Source: Methanofollis liminatans DSM 4140
Lineage (GTDB): Archaea > Halobacteriota > Methanomicrobia > Methanomicrobiales > Methanofollaceae
Direction: 5' to 3'
Length of the DNA stretch: 64,000 nt
Assembly: GCF_000275865.1 (NCBI RefSeq)
Contig: NZ_CM001555.1
Location: 1,137,706 to 1,201,705, forward strand
The notes under the pieces are model-generated. The model made no database searches, was not told the origin of the DNA, and worked only from the letters and a program-made list of their open reading frames with translations. Both the position numbers and the translations under genes were made by a program. Below are positions 29,555 through 39,547 of the stretch, piece by piece (position 1 is the first letter of the stretch; each line of letters starts with the position of its first letter).

Positions 29555-30165
29555 TCTGCGATTGAGCGAATGATGGATGAACGCCTCTCCAGTCCGACCG
29601 CTCCCTCGTCTCCGGGGCAATCGCATGCGGGGGTCCGGGGGTGCAACCCCCGGCCAGAGGCGGACTTCAAAATCCGTTCTATCGTCTCTTCGTATCGAGA
29701 ACGTGAGGGTTCTGGAAAATCGAAGAGCCCCCTGCCGGGGGGCCTGCCGCCCCCCGGTCCCCCCGCCGGTTGCGATAGGGGCAGGGACGGGCAGCCCACG
29801 CCGGCATGCCCACCCCTCAATTTTCATCGACCGGTGCTCCGCCCGGCCCCCCTTCGCATGGCCAGGGCAATCGTGTGCGGGGGGGTCCAGGGGGTGCAAC
29901 CCCCGGGCAGAGGTGACCTTCGCTATTCGTTCTATCGTCTCTTCGTATCGAGAACGTGAGGGTTCTGGAAAAGCGAGTAGCCCCTTCCGGGGGGCCTGCT
30001 GCCCCCCGGTCCCCCCGCCGGTTGCGATTGGGACGAGGACAGGCAAACCACGCCGGCATGACCATCCATTATTTTTCATTGACCGGTGCTCCGTCCTTCC
30101 CCCCTCGCATGTCCAGGGCAATCCTCGCGCGGGGGTCCGGGGGTGCAACCCCCGGCGGGCAGGGG
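29555..30165 (+). repeat. Dispersed modular repeat family, cluster C (three tandem cores)
   Basis: This is the best preserved array. Three hairpin cores (GGGGGTGCAACCCCCGG, near 29640, 29896 and 30144) recur every 250 bases or so. Between them stand the S1 insert (CGTCTCTTCGTATCGAGAAC, then GTGAGGGTTCTGGAAA), the second hairpin CCGGGGGGCCTGC-CGCCCCCCGG, and the linker (GGCAGGGACGGGCAGCCCAC, GCCGGCATG, TTTTCATCGACCGG). It fills the convergent spacer between pelA and the FKBP gene. From 30166 to 30343 nothing was recognised. Confidence 0.88.
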
Positions 30166-30343
30166 GGAAGGCCGTTGATCGTCAGGTCGGTGCGAAGGTG
30201 TCGCCTGCGTGAAAGGGCGAAGACCTCTTTTTTCCCTCCACCATGCGGTCCGCTCCCCTGACCGGGCGGGCGATTGGATGGTACGGCACGGCGATGGCCT
30301 CAGGCACGCCGAAACAGAAATGTGACTGAAAAAAAAGATGAAT

Positions 30344-31042
30344 TTATTCTTCCTTCACTTCGGCCGGCTCTTCGGCTGGCATCTCCGGGCGCTTGAAGGT
30401 CTCGACAAAGACGATATCCTTCACCTCGGGGATGTACTCGAAGATCTGGTGGACGACGATGCCGCGGGCCATGACCCAGCGCTTGTCGTAGTTGATCCCG
30501 GCCGGGAGGTTCAGGGTGAGCGTGCCCTCTGCAAAGGAGAGGTCCATCTTGCGGCCTGAGAAGAGTTTGATGAAGCCCTGCGCCTTCTCCTCGACGGCTT
30601 CGACCATGCCCTCGATCGTGAAGGTGTAGGTGAGCGTCTTGCCGGCGAGCGGGTGGTTGAAGTCGACGACCGCCTTCTTGCCGAGCACGTTGACCACGAC
30701 ACCCTCGCGGTCGCCCGACTGGATGCGCATGCCGAACTTCGGCTTCTCCCTGAACTGGTTGGTGTTCACGGACTCGACGAGCTTCATGTCGTGGGGGCCA
30801 AAGCCCTTCTCTTCCGGCACCTCGACCTCGTACTGCTGGCCGATCTCCTTGCCGACGAGCGCCTCGTCGAGGCCTGGAATGACGTGGTTGCTCCCCACCC
30901 GGACAACGATCGCTTCGTAGTCTTTCTGCGGGTTCTTGATGCCTGCTTCCTCAGCGTCAGTCCCGATGGTGGTGTCGAAAATCTCGCCCTCCACCCGGCC
31001 TGTATAGTTGAGTCTGATGATGTCTCCTTCGTTAATTGCCAT
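30344..31042 (-). CDS. FKBP-type peptidyl-prolyl isomerase, long archaeal type
   Basis: 232-residue cytosolic folding factor of the SlyD/FKBP26 group. The FKBP core is interrupted by an insert-in-flap chaperone domain: GDIIRLNYTGRVEGEIFDTT, VIPGLDEALVGKEIG, FGPHDMKLVE, then VDFNHPLAGKTLTYTFTIEG. Residues from about 155 add a C-terminal domain ending in a Glu/Pro tail (PAEEPAEVKEE). The ATG was chosen because AAGGTG lies six bases upstream; an earlier GTG falls within that signal. Transcribed alone, divergent from the CYTH gene. Confidence 0.93.
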   Translation of the reverse strand: MAINEGDIIRLNYTGRVEGEIFDTTIGTDAEEAGIKNPQKDYEAIVVRVGSNHVIPGLDEALVGKEIGQQYEVEVPEEKGFGPHDMKLVESVNTNQFREKPKFGMRIQSGDREGVVVNVLGKKAVVDFNHPLAGKTLTYTFTIEGMVEAVEEKAQGFIKLFSGRKMDLSFAEGTLTLNLPAGINYDKRWVMARGIVVHQIFEYIPEVKDIVFVETFKRPEMPAEEPAEVKEE

Positions 31043-31099
31043 GAGATACACCTTGTCTATATTAAGTCTCGACGAAAATACTTAAATTGGTGGCATTGG
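31043..31099. promoter_or_regulatory. Divergent promoter between FKBP and CYTH genes
   Basis: AAAATACTTAAATTGG (about 31075-31090) is a TATA-type block for the CYTH gene at a near-leaderless distance. On the minus strand CTTAATATAGAC (about 31057-31068) could serve the FKBP gene. Confidence 0.45.
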
Positions 31100-31621
31100 A
31101 TGTTTGAAGTCGAAGCAAAGATCCGGGTTGCGGATCTTCCGAAAATACGTGCTCGTCTCGTCCAGATCGGTGCGGCCTCCCCGGTATCGACCGATCAGCG
31201 CGACGTCTATTACAACCATCCGGTCAGGGACTTCGGCACGACCGACGAAGCCCTCAGGATCCGCTATGAGGGTGACCGGTGCACCGTGACCTACAAGGGG
31301 CCGAAGGTGATCGGCACAGGTTCGAAGACGCGCGAGGAGTTCAACGTCGTCGTCGAATCCGGCGAGATCATGGAGGACGTGCTGCAGCGCCTCGGGTTCC
31401 GTCTCCATGCTTCAGTCAGAAAACACCGGGAGGAGTTCCCCCTCGGGACGGCGCATGTCGCCCTCGATGTCGTCGAGGGTCTCGGGAGTTTCGTCGAGAT
31501 CGAGGTGATGGCCCATGAACTGGGCGGGGACGCGGAGAAACAGATCGAGTGCATAAAAGGGGAACTCGGGATAGAGGGTGACCACATCCCGCAGTCATAT
31601 CTCGAACTGCTCAGACCCTGA
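31100..31621 (+). CDS. CYTH domain protein (class IV adenylate cyclase-like)
   Basis: 173-residue CYTH/CyaB family protein that binds triphosphates in a beta tunnel. The signature ExExK is present as Glu3-Glu5-Lys7 (MFEVEAKIRV). Further tunnel residues are visible in ALRIRYEGD, VTYKGPK, TREEFNV, RKHREEFPLG, VALDVVEGLGSFVEIEVM. Some homologues make cAMP and others hydrolyse triphosphates; the activity in methanogens is not settled. The C-terminus is typical (IPQSYLELL). Its last 11 bases overlap the convergent phosphoesterase gene. Confidence 0.87.
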   Translation: MFEVEAKIRVADLPKIRARLVQIGAASPVSTDQRDVYYNHPVRDFGTTDEALRIRYEGDRCTVTYKGPKVIGTGSKTREEFNVVVESGEIMEDVLQRLGFRLHASVRKHREEFPLGTAHVALDVVEGLGSFVEIEVMAHELGGDAEKQIECIKGELGIEGDHIPQSYLELLRP

Positions 31622-32252
31622 GCAGCTCGATCCCGATAGCCTTCGGCTCGTCGCCGAAGTGGATCATGGCGCAGTAGCCCTCTGATGCCGGGCCCGGGTT
31701 GACGACCTTGACGCCGTCCACCTCTTCCACGCCCCTCTGTTCGTGCATATGGGCGCAGCATACGAGATCGAACTCGTTCATGTGGTTTTTCACGCTGGTG
31801 CTCCCGACGTGCTCTTCCCCGGCAAGGTCCAGGACCCCGTGGGGCGGTGCATGGGAGATCAGCACATTATGGACGTTTTTGTCCATATGTGATATGGCCC
31901 GTACGATCAGGCGCTCAATTTCAGGTTCTTGCAGTTCAAACGGTGTATCAAATGGCGTCGGATTTGAGCCGCCGATTCCGGCGAGGGACACCTTTCCGAT
32001 CGAGAAACTCGATCCGTGGAGGTTGACGCAGTCCGAGTGTTCAAGCGCATCGCAGATATCACATGGATCACAGTTGCCCGGTACCGCAAAGCACGGTACG
32101 TCGATGAGCGCGCTCATCTTCCTGACCATGTCGCATGGCCCGAACTGTGTGAGATCGCCGGCAATAATGACAATGTCGGGCTGGAGATCAAGGAATGCCT
32201 CCATCTTGCCCAACTGGCCGTGGAGATCTGCCAGCAAAAGCACATCAATCAT
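31611..32252 (-). CDS. Metallophosphoesterase
   Basis: 213-residue calcineurin-like phosphoesterase. Metal ligands are visible in order: LADLHGQ (Asp9, His11), IIAGDLTQFG, VPGNCDP, ISHAPPHG and CCAHMHEQ. Substrate unknown; small members act as phosphodiesterases or nucleases. The ATG giving MIDVLLLAD was chosen because the first beta strand begins there. It follows the radical SAM gene by 13 bases on the same strand and is likely cotranscribed. Confidence 0.88.
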   Translation of the reverse strand: MIDVLLLADLHGQLGKMEAFLDLQPDIVIIAGDLTQFGPCDMVRKMSALIDVPCFAVPGNCDPCDICDALEHSDCVNLHGSSFSIGKVSLAGIGGSNPTPFDTPFELQEPEIERLIVRAISHMDKNVHNVLISHAPPHGVLDLAGEEHVGSTSVKNHMNEFDLVCCAHMHEQRGVEEVDGVKVVNPGPASEGYCAMIHFGDEPKAIGIELLRV

Positions 32253-32265
32253 GATAGAAAATTCT

Positions 32266-33372
32266 CTAGCGATTCCTATAAAATCTTCTCTCGGGATCGT
32301 TCCAGGAGCCGGAAATTTTGCCTGCAAGAGCGAGTCTCCCGAGATCGCGCTGGGTTTCCGGCAGGAGATCCCGTGCTTTCATGCCGGCCATGGGGGTGCC
32401 CGGCAGCGGGGTGAAGAGGTGGACATGCGCCCGGCCGCGACGCGTCACCTCATGGACGAGGCTGAGCGTCGCCCGTTCGTCCTCTTCCTCTTCGCACGGG
32501 AGGCCGACGATAAAGTCGACGACCGGAGTCAGCCCGGCGTCCCTGCAGAGGTCGAGGGCCTGCTCCACGTCCGCGACCGTGTGGCCCCGGCGGAGCATCG
32601 TCAGCACCCGGTCGCTTCCGGACTGCGCCCCGAACTGGAGCCTCCGGTTGGCGCAGTAGGTGGTGATCAGGTCCAGCACCTCGCCGGTGACGAACTCGGG
32701 CCTGACCTCTGACGGGAACGTCCCGAAGTAGATCTCGTTCCGGTGAAGAGCGCGGAAGAGCGCCTCGATCTTCTCCGGGCGCGGCCTGATCCCGTCGGAT
32801 CCATAGGCGAGGGCGTTCGGGGTCACGAACCGGGCGTCCCGGAAATGCGCCGCGGCCCGCGCGATCTCGTCCACCGGGCGGTGGCGCATCCTCCGGCCGA
32901 AGAGATTTGGGGTCTGACAGTATGCGCAGCCGTGCGGGCACCCCCGCGAGATCTCGATATATCCCTTGAACTGCGAGAACGGCGGGTATGCCGGGAGAAA
33001 CACCGCATGGTCCTGCGGGCAGAGCCCCTCCCGCGTCGCAACGCCCGGTACCGGACCGGGCGTCCTGTTCTCGATCGCCCTGAGGAGGCGGGGGAGGGTG
33101 TACTCCCCTTCGCCGACGACAACGTAATCGGCATAGGCTGCCATCTCCATCGGGCAGGCGGTCGCATGGGGCCCGCCGACGATCGTCGTGCAGGGCGCAT
33201 TTGCGATCTCCTCCATAAACGCCGGGGCGTTGATCGAGTTCAGGCTGTAGCAGGTGACATCGCCCTCCGGCTCCTTCACCGGGCGGAGAGCGTAGCCTTC
33301 AGTCTCGCAGGCGGCGTACAGCGCGGCGAACGAGTTCTTCGCGGCCGTGATCTCCCGCCAGTTTACCTGCAT
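32266..33372 (-). CDS. Radical SAM protein with B12-binding-like N-terminal domain (MJ1487-like)
   Basis: 368 residues. The N-terminal 120 residues form a B12-binding-like Rossmann domain (YSLNSINAP, TTIVGGPHATACP, VVGEGEYTLPRLL). The radical SAM core has ISRGCPHGCAYCQTPNLFG, giving Cys-x3-Cys-x2-Cys for the [4Fe-4S] cluster, then RRLQFGAQSGSDRVL. This architecture matches an archaeal family known from Methanocaldococcus (MJ1487); its reaction is unknown, and methylthiotransfer or methylation are possibilities. It sits between the DUF126 and phosphoesterase genes with 13-base gaps. Confidence 0.82.
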   Translation of the reverse strand: MQVNWREITAAKNSFAALYAACETEGYALRPVKEPEGDVTCYSLNSINAPAFMEEIANAPCTTIVGGPHATACPMEMAAYADYVVVGEGEYTLPRLLRAIENRTPGPVPGVATREGLCPQDHAVFLPAYPPFSQFKGYIEISRGCPHGCAYCQTPNLFGRRMRHRPVDEIARAAAHFRDARFVTPNALAYGSDGIRPRPEKIEALFRALHRNEIYFGTFPSEVRPEFVTGEVLDLITTYCANRRLQFGAQSGSDRVLTMLRRGHTVADVEQALDLCRDAGLTPVVDFIVGLPCEEEEDERATLSLVHEVTRRGRAHVHLFTPLPGTPMAGMKARDLLPETQRDLGRLALAGKISGSWNDPERRFYRNR

Positions 33373-33385
33373 GGATGCCTGCCCC

Positions 33386-33790
33386 TCATTCCTGCCATGA
33401 GACCGTGCCGGCATCGGCGTCCACGGTTACCTCTGTGCCCCCTTTGAGCGCCGGCAGAGGCGCCTCGAGTCGGTCGATCATCGGTATCTTTGCGATGATC
33501 GCCCCCGTGGCGATGATCGGTTCGGCCTCCCTGTTGATGATCGCCGCCGGGGCCTTGCCATTTCTGGCAAGGGCGTAGATCACGTACGAGCCCACGGTGG
33601 AGCCTTTCCCGTACGGGAAGGCAAAGATCCTGCCGGCGATCGACTCGCCCTTCAGGGGGTGCCCTTCCTCGATGATCACGCCGCTCTCAGGATCGACCCC
33701 TGAGAGGAATGATAGCGGTGCATCGGATACCAGCAACGCTCCGGTCGCTGATCCCCGTGCAATCCCACGTCCTTTGATTATCACATCCAC
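33386..33790 (-). CDS. DUF126/AcnX swivel-domain protein, phosphomevalonate dehydratase small subunit
   Basis: 134-residue swivelling domain of the aconitase X family. Motifs include KGRGIARGSATGALLVS, GHPLKGESIAGRIFAFP, GKGSTVGSYVIYALA and EPIIATGAIIAKIP. In archaea the DUF126 protein pairs with a large AcnX subunit to dehydrate mevalonate 5-phosphate in the modified mevalonate route to isoprenoid lipids. The large subunit gene is not in this window, so the assignment relies on the family. First gene of a probable three-gene unit. Confidence 0.85.
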   Translation of the reverse strand: MDVIIKGRGIARGSATGALLVSDAPLSFLSGVDPESGVIIEEGHPLKGESIAGRIFAFPYGKGSTVGSYVIYALARNGKAPAAIINREAEPIIATGAIIAKIPMIDRLEAPLPALKGGTEVTVDADAGTVSWQE

Positions 33791-33828
33791 ACCTAATAAA
33801 TGTATAAAGAATCCACTATATTAGTGAC
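33791..33828 (+). promoter_or_regulatory. Promoter of the first PAN gene
   Basis: AATAAATGTATAAAG (about 33796-33810) lies 25-30 bases before the ATG, and no Shine-Dalgarno is visible, pointing to a leaderless message. The 38-base spacer must also serve the divergent DUF126 gene. Confidence 0.5.
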
Positions 33829-34986
33829 ATGGAAGACTCCGTGATTAACGTCAGCAATGACAATGATCTGTATAAACTCCAGGTCCAGGAGATGAAGGCG
33901 AAAGTTCTGGATCTGAAGATGCAGAACGAGTTGCTCCAGAAAGAGGTCAATCAGCTGAGGAGAGAGAACAACCAGCTCAAACGCGTGCCTCTTTTTGTCG
34001 CTGCCATCGTCGATAAACTCGGTGACGGCGAGGTATATCTCAGGCAGCAGGGGAACAATCAGGAGTATATCACGAGGGTCAGCCCCGAACTCTACGACAC
34101 GATCAAGCCCGGGATGAAAGTGGCGGTAAATAACGCTCTTTCCATCGTCAAGACCGTCGGCACCATCTATGACTCGCGCGTGAGGGTGATGGAACTCGAG
34201 ACCGCGCCGAACATCACCTTCGAGCAGATCGGCGGGCTCCGGGGAGAGATCGAGGAGGTCAGGGAAGCGGTCGAGTACCCGCTCACCCGCCCGGAGATCT
34301 TTGCGAAGGTCGGCGTCGAACCCCCCAAGGGGATCCTCCTCTTCGGCCCGCCCGGCACCGGAAAGACCCTCATCGCAAAGGCGGTGGCGAACAATGCCCA
34401 TGCCGACTTCATCAGGATGTCAGGGGCTGAGCTGGTGCACAAGTTCATCGGCGAGGGGGCGCAGCTCGTCCGCGAGCTCTTCACCTTCGCCAGGGAGCAT
34501 GCCCCCTCGATCGTGTTTATCGACGAGGTCGACGCCATCGCGAGCCAGCGGACGAACGACGGGACGTCAGGGAGCGCCGAGGTGCAGCGGACCCTGATGC
34601 AGCTCCTGGCCGAGATGGACGGGTTCGACAACCGGGGCAATGTGCGGATCATGGCGGCGACGAACCGGATCGATATCCTGGACCCCGCGATCCTGCGGCC
34701 CGGGCGGTTCGACCGGATCATCGAGATCCCGGTGCCAGACGAGGACTCTCGCCGGGAGATCTTCAGGATCCACACCGAGAAGATGAGTCTCGCCGGCGTT
34801 GACCTCGACGCTCTGGTCCCGCTCACCGGCGGGATGACCGGTGCGGAGATCCAGGCGATCTGCCGGGAGGCCGGGATGCGGGCGGTCCGCCGGAACTCGG
34901 ATGTTGCCGAGAACGAAGATTTCCTTGAAGCGGTCAGGAAGGTCGCCCGGAAGGAAAAGCCTGCCGACCTCAGGATGTATATCTGA
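33829..34986 (+). CDS. Proteasome-activating nucleotidase-like AAA ATPase (PAN paralogue 1)
   Basis: 385-residue hexameric unfoldase that feeds substrates to the 20S proteasome. Residues 15-52 form a coiled coil rich in heptad Leu (LQVQEMKAKVLDLKMQNELL). An OB domain follows. The AAA module has Walker A GPPGTGKT (173-180), IVFIDEVDAI, and arginine fingers in [16 protein letters not shown]. It ends in MYI, which fits the HbYX gate-opening motif. It differs from the second PAN at 35.8-37.0 kb by a shorter coiled coil and a different C-terminus. Which one is the main PAN cannot be told from sequence. Confidence 0.9.
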   Translation: MEDSVINVSNDNDLYKLQVQEMKAKVLDLKMQNELLQKEVNQLRRENNQLKRVPLFVAAIVDKLGDGEVYLRQQGNNQEYITRVSPELYDTIKPGMKVAVNNALSIVKTVGTIYDSRVRVMELETAPNITFEQIGGLRGEIEEVREAVEYPLTRPEIFAKVGVEPPKGILLFGPPGTGKTLIAKAVANNAHADFIRMSGAELVHKFIGEGAQLVRELFTFAREHAPSIVFIDEVDAIASQRTNDGTSGSAEVQRTLMQLLAEMDGFDNRGNVRIMAATNRIDILDPAILRPGRFDRIIEIPVPDEDSRREIFRIHTEKMSLAGVDLDALVPLTGGMTGAEIQAICREAGMRAVRRNSDVAENEDFLEAVRKVARKEKPADLRMYI

Positions 34987-34989
34987 GGT

Positions 34990-35388
34990 ATGCACCTCAT
35001 CCTCGTCCAGCGGGATGGGACTGACCTTTACACAACTCTTTTTTCGTCAGAGACGAGCCGCGAGATCCTCCGCTTTTATCGTCCTGAAAAAACGCCGTAC
35101 GGCGTGTCCGTCCGTGTCATCTCACTCGGTGCAGCCCTCGCCCTTGCCGCAGAATTGCGGTGGTATCTCAAACGCTATGTCGCCCTCGCCCTCTTCGAGA
35201 TGGCACCGGGCCGCTGCTGTACTCTCGCCTGTGCGCATGCGATTGAACAGCGGGAGGTCGATCCCGACCGTCCGCCTGACCGGCGCCTTTATATCTGCTT
35301 TCAGGAGGGCCGCCCCGTGGTCACCGAGGGACCGGACGGCGACCTTGAGGTGTGGGCGCTTCCCGGGGAGACGATCGGCGAGCGGTGA
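34990..35388 (+). CDS. Hypothetical protein downstream of PAN paralogue 1
   Basis: 132 residues, not recognised. It begins MHLILVQRDGTDLYTTLFSS, has a helix with GAALALAAELRWYLKRYVALAL, two adjacent cysteines (GRCCTLACAH), and an acidic C-terminus. It starts 3 bases after the PAN stop and is surely cotranscribed. The helix is amphipathic rather than clearly transmembrane. It could be an adaptor of the adjacent ATPase, but only the position supports that. Confidence 0.6.
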   Translation: MHLILVQRDGTDLYTTLFSSETSREILRFYRPEKTPYGVSVRVISLGAALALAAELRWYLKRYVALALFEMAPGRCCTLACAHAIEQREVDPDRPPDRRLYICFQEGRPVVTEGPDGDLEVWALPGETIGER

Positions 35389-35524
35389 GATGGGGCTGGG
35401 AGAGCATTGAGTTCTCCTCTGGATGACCTCACGCGATAGGCTGCGAAGGCAGGGGCAGGGTCCAGAAGAGGAGCGCCGCCATCTCTTCCCCACTCGCAGG
35501 TCTTTGAGGCAGCAGGCTCCCCGG

Positions 35525-35700
35525 TAAGGGCATGCAGATCACTCGCTTTCTCCGTATGCTCTGCCGGGGGCTCTGCCCCCGGACCCCCGCGCGAGGATTG
35601 CCCCGGACATGAGGGAACGGTCAGGCCGGAGAGGCGATCATCCACCATCCCCTCAATCACAGTTCTGCGGGGCGGCAGGCCCCCCGGTACAGGCGCATCG
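35525..35700 (-). repeat. Dispersed modular repeat family, cluster D (single diverged copy)
   Basis: One unit in the convergent spacer between the PAN-linked gene and PAN paralogue 2. The first hairpin is altered to GCCGGGGGCTCTGCCCCCGG but stays perfectly paired, with both the loop and the closing base changed. Linker pieces GGATTGCCCCGGACATGAGG and GGCGGCAGGCCCCCCGG identify the family. The preceding bases (about 35425-35450) hold a half copy of the CTCACGCGA element. No gene seen between 35389 and 35768. Confidence 0.7.
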
Positions 35701-35768
35701 TTTAATCCTCTGCTCCCGGAAACTGCCGGGCGGATAAAGAATAGCCGGAAAAAAGGGTTATTTTCCCT

Positions 35769-37007
<1,239 letters not shown>

Positions 37008-37064
37008 CGCTCCTCCTCGAATAGGTATATAGTATAAAATGACTTAAATGTGTTTGCGAGTAGT
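37008..37064. promoter_or_regulatory. Divergent promoter, PAN paralogue 2 versus aMBF1
   Basis: The AT-rich block TAGGTATATAGTATAAAATGACTTAAATG offers a TATA box in each direction. TATAAAATG (about 37034-37042) is 25-30 bases before the aMBF1 ATG, which lacks a Shine-Dalgarno, so that message is probably leaderless. Confidence 0.5.
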
Positions 37065-37544
37065 ATGCAGTGCGAATTATGTGGGGATACGATACATGGA
37101 TCCCCAAAAAGAGTAAACATCGAGGGTGCGGTGCTTCAGGTATGCCTGAAGTGCGCACGTCTGGGTGTAGAAGTGGCACAGCCCCGCCCGGCTGCACCAG
37201 GGCGGAGAGCACCTGCTGCACCTGCCGCTCCGCAACGCAAAGGCCGCGATGTCTTTGACCTGATGGTCGGCGAGGTTGTCGACGACTTCGGCGAGAGGAT
37301 AAAAAAGGCCCGTATCGAGAAAAACTGGACCCAGAAGGACCTTGCAAACGAGATCAAGGAGCGTGAGATCCTCATTAAAAAGATCGAGAAGGGGGACCTC
37401 ATTCCTGAAGACCAGGTCCGTGTCAAACTCGAGAAGGCGCTCGGCATCTCACTTCTTGACGTCTCAGACGATGAGATCACATCCCGGAAGGGCGGCAAAA
37501 TCTCAACGACTCTCGGAGATATTATAAAGATCAAGAGGGAGTGA
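37065..37544 (+). CDS. Archaeal multiprotein bridging factor 1 (aMBF1)
   Basis: 159-residue protein with an N-terminal zinc ribbon (Cys3, Cys6, Cys27, Cys30), an Ala/Pro linker (about 42-62), and a cro-type helix-turn-helix ([27 protein letters not shown]). It is the homologue of eukaryotic MBF1; archaeal members associate with ribosomes and are linked to translation rather than transcription. ATG was preferred over a GTG five codons earlier because Cys3 opens the ribbon. It is followed closely by tpiA. Confidence 0.93.
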   Translation: MQCELCGDTIHGSPKRVNIEGAVLQVCLKCARLGVEVAQPRPAAPGRRAPAAPAAPQRKGRDVFDLMVGEVVDDFGERIKKARIEKNWTQKDLANEIKEREILIKKIEKGDLIPEDQVRVKLEKALGISLLDVSDDEITSRKGGKISTTLGDIIKIKRE

Positions 37545-37549
37545 CCATT

Positions 37550-38218
37550 ATGGCTGAGCCTCTTATCATCGTCAACCTGAAGGCATATGCCGAGGGGATG
37601 GGCGAGGGCGCCGGGATCATCGCTGCCGCCGCCGAGGAGATCGGCGAGGAGAGCGGGGTCGCCATCGGCGTCGCCCCGGCGTACACCGATCTCCATCCGA
37701 TTGCGATGCATTATGCAGTCCCGGTCTATGCACAGCATATCGACGGCGTCGCTCCGGGGGCCTATACCGGCCACGTGACTGCAGAGCAGGTCAGGGCGGC
37801 CGGCGCTTTCGGGACGCTGATCAACCATTCTGAGCGGAGGCTCACCCTTGCAGCGATCGAGGCGAGCTGTGCTGCCGCCCGGAAGTCAGACCTTCAGACG
37901 GTGATCTGCACGAACAACGCCGCGACGACCGCGGCGGCTGCGGCGCTCTCTCCAGACTATGTGGCAATCGAGCCGCCCGAGCTGATTGGCAGCGGCATTT
38001 CTGTCTCAAAGGCCGATCCCGGGATCATCGAGCGATCTGTTCTGGCCGTGAAAAACGTGAATCCCGGGGTGCGGGTGCTCACCGGTGCCGGGATCAGCAC
38101 CGGCGAGTGCGTCAGGATTGCCCTTGAACTCGGAACCGATGGCGTCCTTCTCGCATCGGGCGTGGTGAAGGCAAAAGATCCGGCCGCCGTTTTAAGGGAT
38201 CTCGTCTCTCTGATCTAG
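37550..38218 (+). CDS. tpiA: Triosephosphate isomerase, archaeal short type
   Basis: Interconverts glyceraldehyde 3-phosphate and dihydroxyacetone phosphate. At 222 residues it is of the shortened, tetrameric archaeal class. Catalytic residues are visible in VNLKAYAEG (Lys), LINHSERR (His) and [13 protein letters not shown] (Glu); the phosphate loop is GAGIS and [12 protein letters not shown] was chosen with GAGGGAG upstream; an in-frame GTG nine bases earlier overlaps that signal. It overlaps the stop of the convergent CBS gene by 4 bases. Confidence 0.96.
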   Translation: MAEPLIIVNLKAYAEGMGEGAGIIAAAAEEIGEESGVAIGVAPAYTDLHPIAMHYAVPVYAQHIDGVAPGAYTGHVTAEQVRAAGAFGTLINHSERRLTLAAIEASCAAARKSDLQTVICTNNAATTAAAAALSPDYVAIEPPELIGSGISVSKADPGIIERSVLAVKNVNPGVRVLTGAGISTGECVRIALELGTDGVLLASGVVKAKDPAAVLRDLVSLI

Positions 38219-38769
38219 ACGATCAGCGTGATCAGGTCGTGTTTGGTGATCAAACCCTTCACCCTTCCTTCCCCGACGACCAGCACGGCATGGTGCTGCT
38301 GGAGCAGGTGGACGACGGTCTCGATATCGATATCCGGCGGGATGGTCGGGAAACCCGACTCCATAAAGTCTTTCACTTTACGGGTATGCGCCCGCGCGAT
38401 CCCTGTCTGCTCGATGGCATTCACAATCGTCGATTCGGAGACGCATCCGATGGGGATACCGTTTTCGATCACCGGGAGTTGTGAGACGTCTTCCTGTCTC
38501 ATGATCCCCACCGCCGTGGTGATGGCGTCCTGCGGGGAGACGGCGTGGACCGGGGCGTGCATCACCTGTTCCGCGGTAATCGACGGGCTTTTCGCGACCT
38601 TCAGCACCTGGATGATCTTGTTCAGGGTGCTCACCCGCGGGTCGACGGTCCCGGCCTCGATCCTGGCCACCATCGACTGGGATATCCCGGCTTTTCTGGC
38701 GACGTCTGCCTGACGGAGGCCGAGCATGATCCGCTTTGCCCTGAGCTCCGCGGGCGTGGGGATATACAT
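38215..38769 (-). CDS. HTH-CBS transcriptional regulator
   Basis: 184 residues. An N-terminal XRE-type helix-turn-helix ([36 protein letters not shown]) is followed by two CBS motifs (about residues 68-125 and 130-184) that normally bind adenosyl ligands. This architecture is a conserved archaeal regulator family with no settled target. A TATA box TTTATATC lies 26-35 bases upstream on the minus strand. A TTG four codons earlier is a weaker start. Confidence 0.88.
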   Translation of the reverse strand: MYIPTPAELRAKRIMLGLRQADVARKAGISQSMVARIEAGTVDPRVSTLNKIIQVLKVAKSPSITAEQVMHAPVHAVSPQDAITTAVGIMRQEDVSQLPVIENGIPIGCVSESTIVNAIEQTGIARAHTRKVKDFMESGFPTIPPDIDIETVVHLLQQHHAVLVVGEGRVKGLITKHDLITLIV

Positions 38770-38794
38770 CGTATTACTCAAGGTGATTGGATCC

Positions 38795-38804
38795 GATATA
38801 AACT
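38795..38804 (-). promoter_or_regulatory. TATA box of the HTH-CBS gene
   Basis: On the minus strand GTTTATATCG stands about 30 bases before the ATG, with a predicted leader of only a few bases. Confidence 0.5.
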
Positions 38805-38854
38805 ATGCAGCCCCGTCAGGTAATCGAAAATGTTCAGGTATCTTCACCTGTTCG

Positions 38855-39425
38855 CGCGGGTTGCCGCCCCGGACCTCTGCGCGAGGGTATGCCCATCTCC
38901 GCACCAATCGTAATGAGCGGGGGGACCGGGGAGCGGCAGGGAACTGCTCGATCTTCTGGAACCCTCACGTTCTCGATGTGCAGAGACGATAGAACGAATG
39001 TCGAAGTCCGCCTCTGCCCCGGGGTTGCCACCCCCGGACCCTTGCACACGATTGCCCTGGACATGCGAGGACGGGGAGGGAGAAACATCTGTCGATGAAA
39101 AAATTATTGATGGGCGTGCCGGCGTGGGCTGCCCGTCCCTGCCTCAATCGCACTCGGCGGGGGGACCGGGGGGCGGCAGGCCCCCCGGCAGAGGCAGAAC
39201 CTGATTCCCGTACACTCACGCAACGCCCGCCCCGCCCCGGGGGTTGCACCCCCGGACCCCCATATACGATTGCCCTGGACATGCGAGGACGGGAAGGGCG
39301 GAGCATCTCTCGATGAAAAATTATGGGCGGACATGCCGGCGAGGTTTGCCTGTCCCTGCCTAAATCGCAGTTTTGCGGGTCAGCAGGCCCCCCGGGAGGA
39401 GGCCGCTCGATTTTCCAGAACTCTT
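38855..39425 (-). repeat. Dispersed modular repeat family, cluster E (two full and one partial copy, mixed inserts)
   Basis: Cores near 39030 and 39242, with a degenerate one near 38860, all in minus orientation. The interval 38940-39025 carries insert S1 (RC of CGATAGAACGAATG...), whereas 39185-39235 carries insert S2 (RC of GGGCGGGCGTTGCGTGAG). This one cluster therefore shows both insert types next to the same hairpins. It lies downstream of the RNase P RNA gene on that strand. No gene was recognised between 38805 and 39547. Confidence 0.85.
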
Positions 39426-39547
39426 ACTCTCCAGGTGCGAAGATGTGATGATTTCTCGGGGTGGAGGGGCCACCGCGCATGACCGCAAACTGAGTTCTCA
39501 TGGAGAACCGCATGTAATCGTGAAGAATCGAAGAATAAGATGTGGAG

